Notes: generated by a model from the letters alone, not told the origin. Shown: positions 41,891-52,013, numbered from the stretch's first letter. The stretch: DNA of 64,000 nucleotides from Paenibacillus sp. PL2-23 (GCF_040834005.1 NZ_CP162129.1:3992001-4056000), one strand, 5' to 3'. Made by a program: numbers and translations.

Positions 41891-43270
41891 ATGGCAAGTC
41901 AAACCGGAGCTATCGTTCAGCATTCCTTGAACGCGCTTATGGACGATCCTTCATTCCTGCCCCAGGTGCGGGATGAGCGCCGCGCACAGGCATTCCAATC
42001 GCTTGCAGCCATTCTCTCGACTCCCAATAAGGTGCACAAAGCATTTCTGCGGATCGCGCTCGACAATGGAAACGTCGTTCGTATTCCCGCATTCCGCATC
42101 CAGCATAACGACGCGCTGGGTCCCTACAAGGGCGGAATCCGGTTCCACGAAACCGTGAACGAGGAAGAGGTCACGAATCTGGCCGCGTTGATGACATTAA
42201 AAAATGCGCTTCACGAGGTGCCCTTCGGCGGCGGCAAAGGCGGCGTCGTTATTAATCCCCGCAACTATGCCGAGAAGGAGCTTTATCAAATATGCAAGAA
42301 GTATGTGCAATACTTTGCCGACGTGCTTGGACCCGACAAGGACATCCCGGCCCCTGATATGGGTACAGGCGAAAGAGAAATGGACTGGATGATGGCGGAA
42401 TACAAGAGCATCCATCCAGGCTCCCCATACCTGGGCAGCTTCACAGGCAAAAGCATCGTTAGCGGCGGCTCCCTGGGACGCCGTGAAGCGACGGGCAAAG
42501 GCGTCTACTTCTCGTTCCGTTATCTCATGCACGACTTCCTCCGCGATAACAAAGGCTGGCTGGCCGGCAGCTCCAATGTATTCGCGGCGACCGCGATCGA
42601 GCTGGCTGACAAGCCGTTGTCCATCGCTGTGCAGGGCTTCGGCAACGTAGGCTCCGTTACCGCGATGGAGGCTTACAAGTGTACAGCCCTCAGGGGCAAG
42701 GTAGTCGCCGTCAGCGATCGCAACGTGACGCTGTACAATGAGGAGGGACTCGATATTCCGGCGCTTGTCGCATACGCGGGCTTGAACCGGGGCGATCTCC
42801 CCGCCTCCGAAGCCGCGTTGCAGGAGTGCGGCGTGCGCGCGGAAATTTTGGACCGGGAAGCCGTGCTCTACTTGAACGTAAATGTGCTGTTCCTTGCCGC
42901 GCTGGAGGATCAGATCCGTCAGGATAACGTCAAGGACATTAAGGCGCGAATCATTATCGAGGGAGCGAACGCGCCCATTACCGGCGAAGCGGATGCGCAG
43001 CTGGCTGCAGGAGGCACCGTCATTATTCCCGATATACTCGCCAATGCCGGCGGCGTTATCGTCTCCTATTTCGAATGGCTGCAGGGCAGAGAAACACAGT
43101 TCTTTTCGGAAGAGGAGATTTACAAGCAGCTCTATTCCAAAATGCAAAAAACGATGAACAGCATATTGCCCGCGTATTTCGGCGACCCTAACCCGCTGCG
43201 GCAGAACTGCTACATTCATGCGGTGATGAAGCTGTCCTCCGTCCTATACAGACAAGGCAAGCTGTACTAA
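41891..43270 (+). CDS. Glutamate dehydrogenase family protein
   Basis: A 459-residue Glu/Leu/Phe/Val dehydrogenase of the hexameric type. The substrate domain has LGPYKGGIRFHETVN, TLKNALHEVPFGGGKGGVVI with the catalytic lysine, and PAPDMGTGEREMDWM with the catalytic aspartate. The dinucleotide domain has IAVQGFGNVGSVTAMEAY. It interconverts glutamate and 2-oxoglutarate with ammonia; cofactor preference was not determined. The ATG lies behind AAGGAGG. It is followed by a small gene of unknown function on the same strand and is transcribed away from the AIG2-like gene. A TACAAT sequence at about 41846 may be the -10. Confidence 0.93.
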   Translation: MASQTGAIVQHSLNALMDDPSFLPQVRDERRAQAFQSLAAILSTPNKVHKAFLRIALDNGNVVRIPAFRIQHNDALGPYKGGIRFHETVNEEEVTNLAALMTLKNALHEVPFGGGKGGVVINPRNYAEKELYQICKKYVQYFADVLGPDKDIPAPDMGTGEREMDWMMAEYKSIHPGSPYLGSFTGKSIVSGGSLGRREATGKGVYFSFRYLMHDFLRDNKGWLAGSSNVFAATAIELADKPLSIAVQGFGNVGSVTAMEAYKCTALRGKVVAVSDRNVTLYNEEGLDIPALVAYAGLNRGDLPASEAALQECGVRAEILDREAVLYLNVNVLFLAALEDQIRQDNVKDIKARIIIEGANAPITGEADAQLAAGGTVIIPDILANAGGVIVSYFEWLQGRETQFFSEEEIYKQLYSKMQKTMNSILPAYFGDPNPLRQNCYIHAVMKLSSVLYRQGKLY

Positions 43271-43321
43271 AGCACAAAGCGCGAGCTGCAACGCTCGCGC
43301 CTGGAACGGGGGTGGAACAAC

Positions 43322-43633
43322 ATGGACATGGAGACGATCGAGCTTCGCAGCATTACGATTCACAACGAGGCGCATTCCTTCCGCAAGCTTGGCTTCCGCA
43401 AGGCGGACCTGGTTATCGTCACGCAATATGGCGACAGGCTGTGGTACATTGACGCGGAAGGCGTTGATGACGACGCGCTGCTGGCGGCCTTCGGGCAGAG
43501 CGACAATATTAAGATCGACCTCGTCGCAACCGCTGAATCCGGAGAAATGTGGACCGGCACCGGCTATCTGCATCCCAACGAGCGCAATCGCGCGGCGGCG
43601 ATTCGCGGCGAAGGCGTGCTGACTCGGCAATAG
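43322..43633 (+). CDS. Small protein of unknown function downstream of glutamate dehydrogenase
   Basis: A 103-residue protein from ATG 43322, behind GGGGGTGG. The sequence is compact and lacks membrane segments (ELRSITIHNEAHSFRKLGFR, then DLVIVTQYGDRLWYIDAEG). The C-terminal half is predicted strand-rich with GEMWTGTGYLHP. No family recognised. It follows the dehydrogenase by 51 bases and is probably on the same transcript, which ends in the terminator at 43653. Confidence 0.65.
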   Translation: MDMETIELRSITIHNEAHSFRKLGFRKADLVIVTQYGDRLWYIDAEGVDDDALLAAFGQSDNIKIDLVATAESGEMWTGTGYLHPNERNRAAAIRGEGVLTRQ

Positions 43634-43652
43634 GGAACACATGCATGAAGAA

Positions 43653-43698
43653 AGGCGCTTGCCCTTCCGCAGCTGAGCTGCAGACGCGGCAAGCGCCT
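43653..43698. terminator. Bidirectional terminator
   Basis: AGGCGCTTGCC pairs with GGCAAGCGCCT, with an inner CAGCTGAGCTG region, between convergent genes. Short T-runs flank it on both sides. Confidence 0.6.
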
Positions 43699-43705
43699 CT
43701 TGTCA

Positions 43706-44665
43706 TTAGGATCTTGAAATTTCCGGCGTGGTCAGCCGATCGTAGAAATCAACGGCTTTGTCCTTGTCCTCCGAAGCGCGAAGTGCCATAGCGGAGCGTG
43801 GATGCTCGTCGAGAATGCCTGTAATCATGTAAGGAATGATATAGCCCCACTCCTCCTTCTCGCGAAGCGGAATCATAAATTTCTCGATCATATCGAGAAC
43901 GGGACGCACATTGTATTTCGGATTCTTCAGCTCCGATACCAGCAGCTCCGTGTTGCAGTTGCCGGCAGCGCGGCCCATGCCGTATACGGACGAATCCAGC
44001 AGCTCGACGCCTTTGTTAGCCGCAACCAGCGTGTTGGCGAACGCCAGCTGAAGATTGTTGTGCGCATGAATGCCCAGACGCTTGTTCGGCAGATGCTGCT
44101 GGAACTTGTCTACCAGATAGCTGAAGTCTTCCGGCTTCAGGCTGCCGTAGGAATCCACGATGTAGACAACGTCAACGACGCTATCGTTGATTTGCTGGAA
44201 CGCTTCCACCAGCTGATTCTCCATGACGTTCGACAGTGCCATAATATTCAGTGTTGTCTCGTAGCCGCGGTCATGGAATACCTGCACAAGCTCAAGCGCC
44301 TTGTCCACATCCTGAATATAGCAGGCGACGCGAATGAGATCCAGAAGGCTCTCGCTGCGCGGCAGAATGTCGTTCTCGTCCACACGCCCGATATCAACCA
44401 GCGCCGATAGCTTGGTGTTGCCTTTGTTAGGGATTACCTTGCGCAGGAAATCGTCGTTCAGGAACCGCCAAGGACCCGCGCTGTCTGCGCCCTTGAGCAG
44501 CTTCGGCGAGTTCTTGTATCCGATCTCCATATAATCCACGCCAGCTTCATTCAAGCTATTATAAAGGTGCTGGACAAACTCGACGCTGAAATCCCAGTTA
44601 TTGACGAGTCCGCCATCACGAATTGTACAATCGACTATCTTGCAATGACTAGTTTTCGAATGCAT
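43706..44665 (-). CDS. DRE-TIM aldolase (HMGL-like) of unknown substrate
   Basis: A 319-residue protein. The family signature VDCTIRDGGLVNNWDF sits at the N-terminus, with YMEIGYKNS, the metal-ligand region GIHAHNNLQLAFAN, and DSSVYGMGRAAGNCNTELL, as in 4-hydroxy-2-oxovalerate aldolases and HMG-CoA lyase relatives. These enzymes cleave or form C-C bonds at a metal-bound enolate. No acylating aldehyde dehydrogenase partner is present, so the substrate is unknown; such stand-alone genes often make an acyl or hydroxy-acid precursor for a polymer or antibiotic. It is convergent with the glutamate dehydrogenase operon. Confidence 0.8.
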   Translation of the reverse strand: MHSKTSHCKIVDCTIRDGGLVNNWDFSVEFVQHLYNSLNEAGVDYMEIGYKNSPKLLKGADSAGPWRFLNDDFLRKVIPNKGNTKLSALVDIGRVDENDILPRSESLLDLIRVACYIQDVDKALELVQVFHDRGYETTLNIMALSNVMENQLVEAFQQINDSVVDVVYIVDSYGSLKPEDFSYLVDKFQQHLPNKRLGIHAHNNLQLAFANTLVAANKGVELLDSSVYGMGRAAGNCNTELLVSELKNPKYNVRPVLDMIEKFMIPLREKEEWGYIIPYMITGILDEHPRSAMALRASEDKDKAVDFYDRLTTPEISRS

Positions 44666-44799
44666 GTTTGCTGCTCCTTTGATTTGAACCTAAGTTCATT
44701 TTATCTACCATCATACTTGAAAAAGCGCGGGAACGCAAAGCAATATTGTCGCTTTTTGGATATTATCGTCAGCACCTTGTCCATCTGCCTATATAGCCA

Positions 44800-44828
44800 T
44801 TTACAAACCGTTGCTTTAGAGCTAAAAT
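44800..44828 (+). promoter_or_regulatory. Promoter of the c-di-AMP riboswitch transcript
   Basis: TTTACA (44800-44805) and TAAAAT (44823-44828) are spaced by exactly 17 bases, a few bases before the riboswitch. Confidence 0.7.
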
Positions 44829-44844
44829 ATTATGTAAACATTAT

Positions 44845-44999
44845 CGCTTAATTTTTCCTTTTGGAAAAAGCGGGGGAACCAAAGCGAGCTCGGGGCCGCA
44901 GTCGCGTCGGCCGATACGCTCGCAAGGGGTGAATCCGGGGATTTGTACCCCCGGTAGGGTCTACTCTCTAGCCCGAATCCGACAGCTAACCTCGTATGC
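44845..44999 (+). ncRNA. ydaO/yuaA-type cyclic di-AMP riboswitch
   Basis: The conserved blocks of this class are present in order: CGCTTAA with the paired AGCGGGGGAACC, AAGGGGTGAATCCGG, CTAGCCCGAATCCGACAGC and TAACCTCGTATGCG. The insert hairpin TACCCCCGGT-like (about 44947-44958) is also present. In known cases binding of c-di-AMP switches off the downstream gene, often one for cell-wall remodelling, K+ transport or osmolyte uptake. No intrinsic terminator is visible between the aptamer and the gene, and the AAAGGAG ribosome binding site (45004-45010) lies within 15 bases of the aptamer, so translational control is more likely. Confidence 0.88.
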
Positions 45000-45019
45000 G
45001 GACAAAGGAGAGATGTCTT

Positions 45020-45469
45020 ATGTTGTCAGTATCCCTGCAAGATTCCTCGTTCCCTTCGGATCAGCCCCAGTTCGTCAGCGTTTCCCGCATCGAGGTTTTT
45101 GTCATTCCCGCACTTGCCGTTGATTCAGCCGGTTACCGCGTCTGTCTGCGATTAAGCAGCGACCTGGGCTACGGGTGGAGCGAGCATTTTGTGAGCGAGT
45201 GCGAGCCCAGCCTGCAGTTGGACCGGTGGAGTCCGCTGCTGCGCGGGTTTATCGGACGATTCCCGTTCGCGGCCTTGACGTCGCAGCTGACGGGGCACCT
45301 ATCGCAATCCATGAATCCGGAGAATCGTGCTTACCGTCTTGTAACGGATGCCGTTCAGCAGCTGCAGAACGCAGCAGCACTGATTCGGGCAGCTGTATCT
45401 GCCGATGCTTCCCATTCCGAAGAATCCGTCCTCCAGCAGAGAGCCGTCGCTTACCTGTCTGTGGACTAG
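45020..45469 (+). CDS. Riboswitch-controlled protein of unknown function
   Basis: A 149-residue protein from ATG 45020, behind AAAGGAG (ATG 45013 and the longer frame from 44996 are out of frame or overlap the riboswitch). It has no membrane segment or signal. The sequence begins LSVSLQDSSFPSDQP and contains RIEVFVIPALAVDSAGYRV, SDLGYGWSEHFVSE and a helical tail (LVTDAVQQLQNAAALIRAAV). No family recognised. It is the only gene after the c-di-AMP riboswitch and ends in a terminator, so the riboswitch must act on it. A link to osmotic or cell-wall homeostasis is inferred from the riboswitch class alone. Confidence 0.7.
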   Translation: MLSVSLQDSSFPSDQPQFVSVSRIEVFVIPALAVDSAGYRVCLRLSSDLGYGWSEHFVSECEPSLQLDRWSPLLRGFIGRFPFAALTSQLTGHLSQSMNPENRAYRLVTDAVQQLQNAAALIRAAVSADASHSEESVLQQRAVAYLSVD

Positions 45470-45497
45470 ACATCTACGACCTATACGCGCAAGGAGA

Positions 45498-45528
45498 CAA
45501 AAACCGCCTCGAAGGAGGCGGTTTTATT
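45498..45528. terminator. Bidirectional terminator between the riboswitch gene and glpD
   Basis: AACCGCCTC GAAG GAGGCGGTT followed by TTATT on the plus strand and preceded by a run of A, so it can end both converging transcripts. Confidence 0.85.
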
Positions 45529-45554
45529 CGTCTTGCTAGCCATTGGTGCAGATA

Positions 45555-47216
45555 TTAGCCCATCGCCGCCTCCGACAGCCGCGCTTCCAGCTCCCTCTCG
45601 CATGAGACACGGAAGGCCTCGGAGTAGCCCAGCAGCTCCGACATCGCTCCGATGACGGCATCCTTCCACATCCGTACCTGCTCGATGTCGAAGAAGAGGG
45701 CGCCCGTGCGGCGTATGAAGAAGTCAGCAGGGCGCAGAGCCATCTCTTCATCAATCGCATAGAGGAGAGTCGCATACAGAGCTGGCGGCAGCCCATGCCG
45801 TTCCGCGGCTGCTGCGTCTTCCCGGGCCAGCCGGAAAATCCGATCCGCATTGGCGCCATAACGCTGAGCGATAATCCGCGCCTCCTGCTTCGGAACACCG
45901 GCCTTCACTCCGGCTTCCGCGCTGCGGCTGAGGAATGCCGGCCACTTGGCCGAGCCTCCCACCTCGCCCCCGGATATAGGCAGATGCTTAGTCGCGCATG
46001 GCTTGAAGGTGCCCGAGCCCTCGGCCTGAAGCTCCTTCGCGAGCATGTTCACGACATTCTCCGCCATCTTGCGGTAGCCCGTCAGCTTGCCCCCGGCGAT
46101 TGTGAACAGTCCCGAAGGGGAGCGGAATATTTCGTCCTTCCGAGATACCTCAGACGCCGATTTGCCTTCCTCATAAATAAGCGGTCGAAGTCCTGCCCAG
46201 CTGGACTCTACGTCCTCCGGCTTCAGCTGTAGACCGGGGAACATACCATTCACAGCATGAAGCACGTAGTCACGATCCGAAGCCTCCATAGCCGGATTCA
46301 CGAGATCCTGATCGTAATCGGTATCCGTCGTGCCCGCATACGTCTTCCCGTCGCGAGGTATCGCGAATATCATTCGGCCGTCAGGCGTATCGAAATAAAC
46401 AGCCTGTTGCAGCGGAAACCGCGTTCCATCGAACACCAAGTGAACGCCTTTGGTAAGCCTCAGCGTCTTCCCTTTCCGCGAACGGTCGAGCTCCCGCAAG
46501 GAATCCACCCAGGGACCTGCGGCATTTACGATTTTTTTGGCGCGAATAATCACTTCTTCTCCTGTGACAGCATCCAGCGCGGTAACGCCCGACAGCCGGC
46601 CGTTCTCGTAGTGGAACTGCTCCGCCTTCATATAATTAGTCGCAACCGCCCCGTGCTCAACCGCCTTCTTCAGCACCTCTAGCGTCAATCGCGCATCGTC
46701 AGTGCGATACTCGACATAATAACCGCCGCCAATCAGGCCATCCCGCTTCAGCAGCGGCTCCTTCGCCAAGGCTTCATTCGCGCTAAGCATGCTGCGGCGC
46801 TCACCCCGCTTCACGCCCGCAAGATAGTCGTACAGCTTCAGTCCAAACGACGTGGACAACGGTCCGAACGTTCCTCCCTTGTACAGTGGAAGCAGCATCC
46901 ACTCCGGCGTCGTGACATGAGGGCCGTTCTCGTATACAACAGCGCGCTCCTTGCCTACCTCAGCAACCATCTTCACCTCATATTGCTTGAGATAACGCAG
47001 TCCGCCATGCACCAGCTTCGTTGAACGGCTGGATGTACCGCCGGCGAAATCCTGCATCTCGATCAGCGCCGCGCGCAGGCCTCTTGTACTGGCATCGAGG
47101 GCAATGCCTGCTCCCGTAATGCCTCCTCCTATAATAAGCACATCATATGTTTCCGCGGACAGCCTCTTTAACACCTCTGCTCTGCGATCTGGTCTGGATG
47201 AAAATGTTATGGTCAT
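45555..47216 (-). CDS. glpD: Aerobic glycerol-3-phosphate dehydrogenase
   Basis: A 553-residue FAD enzyme that oxidises glycerol-3-phosphate to DHAP at the membrane and passes electrons to quinone. The FAD motif is DVLIIGGGITGAGIALDAS near the N-terminus, followed by GLRAALIEMQDFAGGTSSRS and VHGGLRYL. The middle has VNAAGPWVDSL and TKGVHLVFDGTRFPL, and the end carries the family's C-terminal helical cap. The length is normal. It has its own leader with a GlpP-type control element (47253-47343), so it is transcribed apart from, but regulated with, glpK-glpP. Confidence 0.95.
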   Translation of the reverse strand: MTITFSSRPDRRAEVLKRLSAETYDVLIIGGGITGAGIALDASTRGLRAALIEMQDFAGGTSSRSTKLVHGGLRYLKQYEVKMVAEVGKERAVVYENGPHVTTPEWMLLPLYKGGTFGPLSTSFGLKLYDYLAGVKRGERRSMLSANEALAKEPLLKRDGLIGGGYYVEYRTDDARLTLEVLKKAVEHGAVATNYMKAEQFHYENGRLSGVTALDAVTGEEVIIRAKKIVNAAGPWVDSLRELDRSRKGKTLRLTKGVHLVFDGTRFPLQQAVYFDTPDGRMIFAIPRDGKTYAGTTDTDYDQDLVNPAMEASDRDYVLHAVNGMFPGLQLKPEDVESSWAGLRPLIYEEGKSASEVSRKDEIFRSPSGLFTIAGGKLTGYRKMAENVVNMLAKELQAEGSGTFKPCATKHLPISGGEVGGSAKWPAFLSRSAEAGVKAGVPKQEARIIAQRYGANADRIFRLAREDAAAAERHGLPPALYATLLYAIDEEMALRPADFFIRRTGALFFDIEQVRMWKDAVIGAMSELLGYSEAFRVSCERELEARLSEAAMG

Positions 47217-47252
47217 GGTCTAGTTTACCCTCCATATGGGATACGCTATCCG

Positions 47253-47343
47253 AAAAAAATCCTCATTAGCCCGGCGCTGTTCAGCGCCGGGCTAATGAGG
47301 ATTCTCCGAATCTCCGTCCCTTTATTAACTTGTTGTTAGTATA
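47253..47343 (-). promoter_or_regulatory. glpD leader: promoter, GlpP-type element and terminator
   Basis: On the minus strand a TATACT -10 (47338-47343) is followed by AACAAGTTAATAAAG (47320-47334) and GGAGATTCGGAGAA (47302-47315). A perfect ~20-bp hairpin with a T-run follows (47259-47303, AATCCTCATTAGCCCGGCGC on one arm). The same two blocks occur in the glpP leader at 49.5 kb. By the known Bacillus mechanism, GlpP with glycerol-3-phosphate binds this leader and prevents termination. The -35 is weak. Confidence 0.8.
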
Positions 47344-47381
47344 GCATAATGAATGGGATAAGGAAACAGGCAACCATCTCC

Positions 47382-48881
<1,500 letters not shown>

Positions 48882-49451
48882 TTACCTCCTGTTCTCCCCT
48901 TCATATTGGCGCCATAGCTCCCGATTTGAAGTTGTCACAGCCGAGGCGCCTGCAGCGAGTGCGCTCTCGACATCCTCTCCTGTGCGTATGAGGCCTCCAG
49001 CGAATACAGGAATACCTGTGCGCTGCAGCACCTCATTAATCATATGTGGAATGACGCCAGGCATCACTTCAATCAAATCCGGCTTCGTGCGCTCAAGCAG
49101 CACATAGCTTTTCTCCACAGCGTTGGTGTCCAGCAGGAACAGCCGCTGAATGGCGATCAGCCCGTTCTGCTTGGTCGTCTGAACGACGCTCGTTCTGGTG
49201 GAGATGACCCCGGCCGGCCTAATGACCTGGCATAAATATTGCGCCGCTGCCTCGTCGTTCTTCAGGCCTTCGATCAGGTCGGCATGAAGCAGCAGCTTTT
49301 TGCCATGAGCCCTGGCCAAATCCGCAAGCGCCTTCAATGAGCCGATATGGCTGTCAAGTAGCACAATATACTCATACGACATGTCCATCAGCTTCTCCAG
49401 ATCCTTCATCTTGCGCGCAGCCGGCAGTATGGATTGCCCAAACATTGACAA
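48882..49451 (-). CDS. glpP: Glycerol uptake operon antiterminator
   Basis: A ~190-residue TIM-barrel-like RNA-binding antiterminator. SILPAARKMKDLEKLMD, YIVLLDSHIGSLKAL, GKKLLLHADLIEGLKNDE, IRPAGVISTRTSVVQTTK and AAGASAVTTSNRELW match the family closely. It binds glp leader RNA when glycerol-3-phosphate is present. TTG 49451 is preferred: GGAGG lies 7 bases upstream, and the second codon after it is an ATG (49445). The longer frame from 49526 covers the leader. It heads the glpP-glpK pair and has the shared leader element in front. Confidence 0.93.
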   Translation of the reverse strand: MSMFGQSILPAARKMKDLEKLMDMSYEYIVLLDSHIGSLKALADLARAHGKKLLLHADLIEGLKNDEAAAQYLCQVIRPAGVISTRTSVVQTTKQNGLIAIQRLFLLDTNAVEKSYVLLERTKPDLIEVMPGVIPHMINEVLQRTGIPVFAGGLIRTGEDVESALAAGASAVTTSNRELWRQYEGENRR

Positions 49452-49475
49452 GAGAGTCCCTCCCATAGACAGAAA

Positions 49476-49574
49476 AGAACACAACAATCCTATTCTCAAT
49501 AGGTGCCGTGTTCTCCTAATCTCCACACTTTATTAACTTGTTACGAATATAATGGGATTGCTCCCGATTGTCAA
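49476..49574 (-). promoter_or_regulatory. glpP-glpK promoter and GlpP-type leader
   Basis: TTGACA (49569-49574) and TATATT (49546-49551) are spaced by 17 bases on the minus strand. AACAAGTTAATAAAG (49528-49542) and GGAGATTAGGAGAA follow. A hairpin pairs AGAACAC with GTGTTCT (49476-49514) and is followed by TTTTC. The first two blocks match the glpD leader at 47.3 kb. The promoter begins only four bases past the stop of the preceding transporter gene. Confidence 0.85.
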
Positions 49575-49577
49575 GGT

Positions 49578-50519
49578 TTAGTTCCAGCGCTTGAACAGAT
49601 AATAAAACATCAGCGCCACGGGATGCTGCAGGAGCATCGCCAGAAGGACGGGCACTCCGGCTGCCGGAGTGAAAAATGAAGCCGCCAGGACAACACCCAC
49701 CGTATAATTGCGAATGCCCCCTGCGTAAGCTGCAGCTATTCGAATATCCCTCGATTTAGTCAACGAGTGCGCCAGAAGACTGCTCAGCGCATAGCCTAAC
49801 AGCATGACAGCGAATACAGCCAGCAACAGGGCAGCAAGGCTCTCTTGAATGGAGACTAGCTGCTCACTTACAGAAGCTGCATTCAGCAGCACAATCATGT
49901 AGAGCAACAGCTTGGAAGCAAATGAGGCGCCCTGCTGCGCCTTAGCCAGAGCGTCCCTGCGTCTCAGCCAACTTCCAAAAAAGATGCCCAGAATGGTCGG
50001 GACCAATACCAGCTTCATCAGGCTTATGATAAGGGCTCCCGCGGACAGCTGCACCTCGGCTCCAATGACCCATAAGAAGGTAAGCGGCACCAGGAGCGGA
50101 CTTAGAAGGGTATTCATCGTCACAAAGGACAATACGGTCTCCATATTAGCCCGGCTGTAGGATACCCAGAAGATCGAGGTTACACCGAGCGGCAGCAGCG
50201 TAATTAATGTGATGCCCAGTGCCAGCTGCTCCTGTTCGGGAAATAATTGCTGCGCTGCAGGGTAGACAGCCAGAGGCATGAGAAGGTGGAGCACCAGCAT
50301 CAGACAGATGAATAACCAAGGACGTTTGCCGATATGAAGGATTCGATTGAAATCGGCGTGGATGGAGGACAGGAACGTTAACAGCATAAAGAGAATTCCT
50401 GTCCATCCTGTCCAATCCAATAGCAGATGTCCTGTCGACATGCCAAGCAGCATAATAAGCGGCATGATAATGGCAATCCACTTCTCCAAAAAGCCATTCG
50501 TTCTTCGTAAAGTATCCAT
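49578..50519 (-). CDS. BASS-family transporter, possible sulfonate exporter
   Basis: A 313-residue integral membrane protein with about nine to ten helices. The two symmetric halves and the motifs GILFMLLTFLSSIHADFNRI and GGIRNYTVGVVLAASFFTPA fit the bile acid:sodium symporter superfamily. Substrates of that family range from bile acids to organic anions. It is the last gene of the SQ operon, 15 bases past the aldehyde dehydrogenase. Since the pathway is expected to end in a C3 sulfonate that must leave the cell, and no TauE/SafE exporter is present, export of sulfolactate is a reasonable guess. Uptake of an anion is equally possible. Confidence 0.7.
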   Translation of the reverse strand: MDTLRRTNGFLEKWIAIIMPLIMLLGMSTGHLLLDWTGWTGILFMLLTFLSSIHADFNRILHIGKRPWLFICLMLVLHLLMPLAVYPAAQQLFPEQEQLALGITLITLLPLGVTSIFWVSYSRANMETVLSFVTMNTLLSPLLVPLTFLWVIGAEVQLSAGALIISLMKLVLVPTILGIFFGSWLRRRDALAKAQQGASFASKLLLYMIVLLNAASVSEQLVSIQESLAALLLAVFAVMLLGYALSSLLAHSLTKSRDIRIAAAYAGGIRNYTVGVVLAASFFTPAAGVPVLLAMLLQHPVALMFYYLFKRWN

Positions 50520-50534
50520 TAGCAGATCGACGCC

Positions 50535-51980
50535 TTATAAATTGATGACGACAAGCTTTAATTCCGTCATCTCTTCAAGAGCATAAGCTGGACCTTCCTT
50601 GCCGGTGCCGCTGTTCTTGACACCTCCGTAAGGCATCGCGTCCACACGATAAGCAGAGGCGTCGTTAATAATGAGTCCCCCCACCTCAATCTCGCGTGCA
50701 GCCTTCATCGCTAGATTCAAATCCTTCGTGAACAAGCCGGCTTGAAGACCATAGTCCGAATCATTCACCTTGGCGATTACTTCGTCGAAATCGCTATAGA
50801 CTTCTACAGCGACCACAGGTCCGAATACCTCTTGTCTGCACACCTTCATATCCGCTGTAACATCCGACAAAATGGTTGGGGTGAAGTATGGGCCCCTGCG
50901 TTCCCCGCCAGTCACTAGCGTTGCGCCTTGCTCCACCGCTTCCTTGACCCAGCCTTCCACTCGTTCCGCTTCCTTTACGGAAATCATCGGACCAACATCC
51001 GTTGTCAGCTCCAAGGGATGGCCCACGATGAACCTTTCCGTTCGCTCCTTCAGCTTCGCCAAAAATAACTCCGAAATATCGGAATGGACATATACACGTT
51101 GAACAGAGATACATACCTGCCCAGCGTTATTGAAGCCTTTGGTCGCTACCATCTCTACGGCTTGATCCAGATTGCAATCAGAGTGCACGATGTTCGCGGA
51201 GTTATTCCCCAGCTCCAGCGCTACCTTGCGGATACCCGCTCTCTGACGAAGCCATTGGCCGACACGCATGCTGCCAGTGAAGGAGAACATTTGAACTCGG
51301 GCATCCTCCGTCAGCCACTCTCCGATCTGCGGACCATGGCCTGTGATGACGTTCAAGCGGCCAGCAGGCAATCCAGCTTCAGCAAGCGCTTCGGCGAGCA
51401 GTAAGGAAACAATTGGCGTTACCTCGGAAGGCTTCAGCACAACGCTGTTGCCCCCTGCCAGCGCCGGACCAATCTTGTGGCATACGAGGTTAAGCGGAAC
51501 GTTGAAGGGTGTAATGGCGGCAATTACGCCAACAGGCACCCGAATGGAGAAGGCCATCCGATTCTCGGAGCCTGGCGCCGCTTCAACAGGAATCCCCTCT
51601 CCGTGGATACGCTTGGCTTCCTCCGCACAAATGATGAGCGTCTGAGTGGCGCGATCCACCTCTCCGTACGAGTCGCGGATAGGCTTACCTACCTCCATTG
51701 CCAGTGTTCTGGCAAATAAGTCGCGACGCTCCTTGATCAGCTCGGCAGCCCGCATCAATACGGTGTACCTCTCATATGGAGCGAAGGCTTGCTTCAATGC
51801 CTGCTGTGCGCTTGACACGGCCTGGTGAACATGTTGGCGATTGGCGACAGAGATAGAAGCTGCTTTCTGCGAAGTGCTCTTATCAAGAATATCGATTTGA
51901 TCCTCTGTGTGTTGCCAAGCGCCATTGATGAACAGACCGTATGGAGAATGCAGCGATGTCTGATCCTTCACTTTCATCAC
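50535..51980 (-). CDS. Aldehyde dehydrogenase, probable sulfolactaldehyde dehydrogenase
   Basis: A 481-residue NAD(P)-dependent aldehyde dehydrogenase. It has ITPFNVPLNLVCHKIGPALA, the cofactor-binding FTGSMRVGQWL, the general-base Glu in KVALELGNNSAN and the catalytic Cys in NNAGQVCISVQRVYV, then FGPVVAVEVYSDFDE. Family resemblance is to lactaldehyde, succinate-semialdehyde and sulfolactaldehyde dehydrogenases. In this operon it lies directly after the class II aldolase, so oxidation of 3-sulfolactaldehyde to sulfolactate is the most economical role. The usual LELGG motif is LELGN here. Substrate is inferred from context. Confidence 0.82.
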   Translation of the reverse strand: MMKVKDQTSLHSPYGLFINGAWQHTEDQIDILDKSTSQKAASISVANRQHVHQAVSSAQQALKQAFAPYERYTVLMRAAELIKERRDLFARTLAMEVGKPIRDSYGEVDRATQTLIICAEEAKRIHGEGIPVEAAPGSENRMAFSIRVPVGVIAAITPFNVPLNLVCHKIGPALAGGNSVVLKPSEVTPIVSLLLAEALAEAGLPAGRLNVITGHGPQIGEWLTEDARVQMFSFTGSMRVGQWLRQRAGIRKVALELGNNSANIVHSDCNLDQAVEMVATKGFNNAGQVCISVQRVYVHSDISELFLAKLKERTERFIVGHPLELTTDVGPMISVKEAERVEGWVKEAVEQGATLVTGGERRGPYFTPTILSDVTADMKVCRQEVFGPVVAVEVYSDFDEVIAKVNDSDYGLQAGLFTKDLNLAMKAAREIEVGGLIINDASAYRVDAMPYGGVKNSGTGKEGPAYALEEMTELKLVVINL

Positions 51981-52013
51981 CTCAAATTTGTTGTAATGTT
52001 ACGACCTTTGAAC

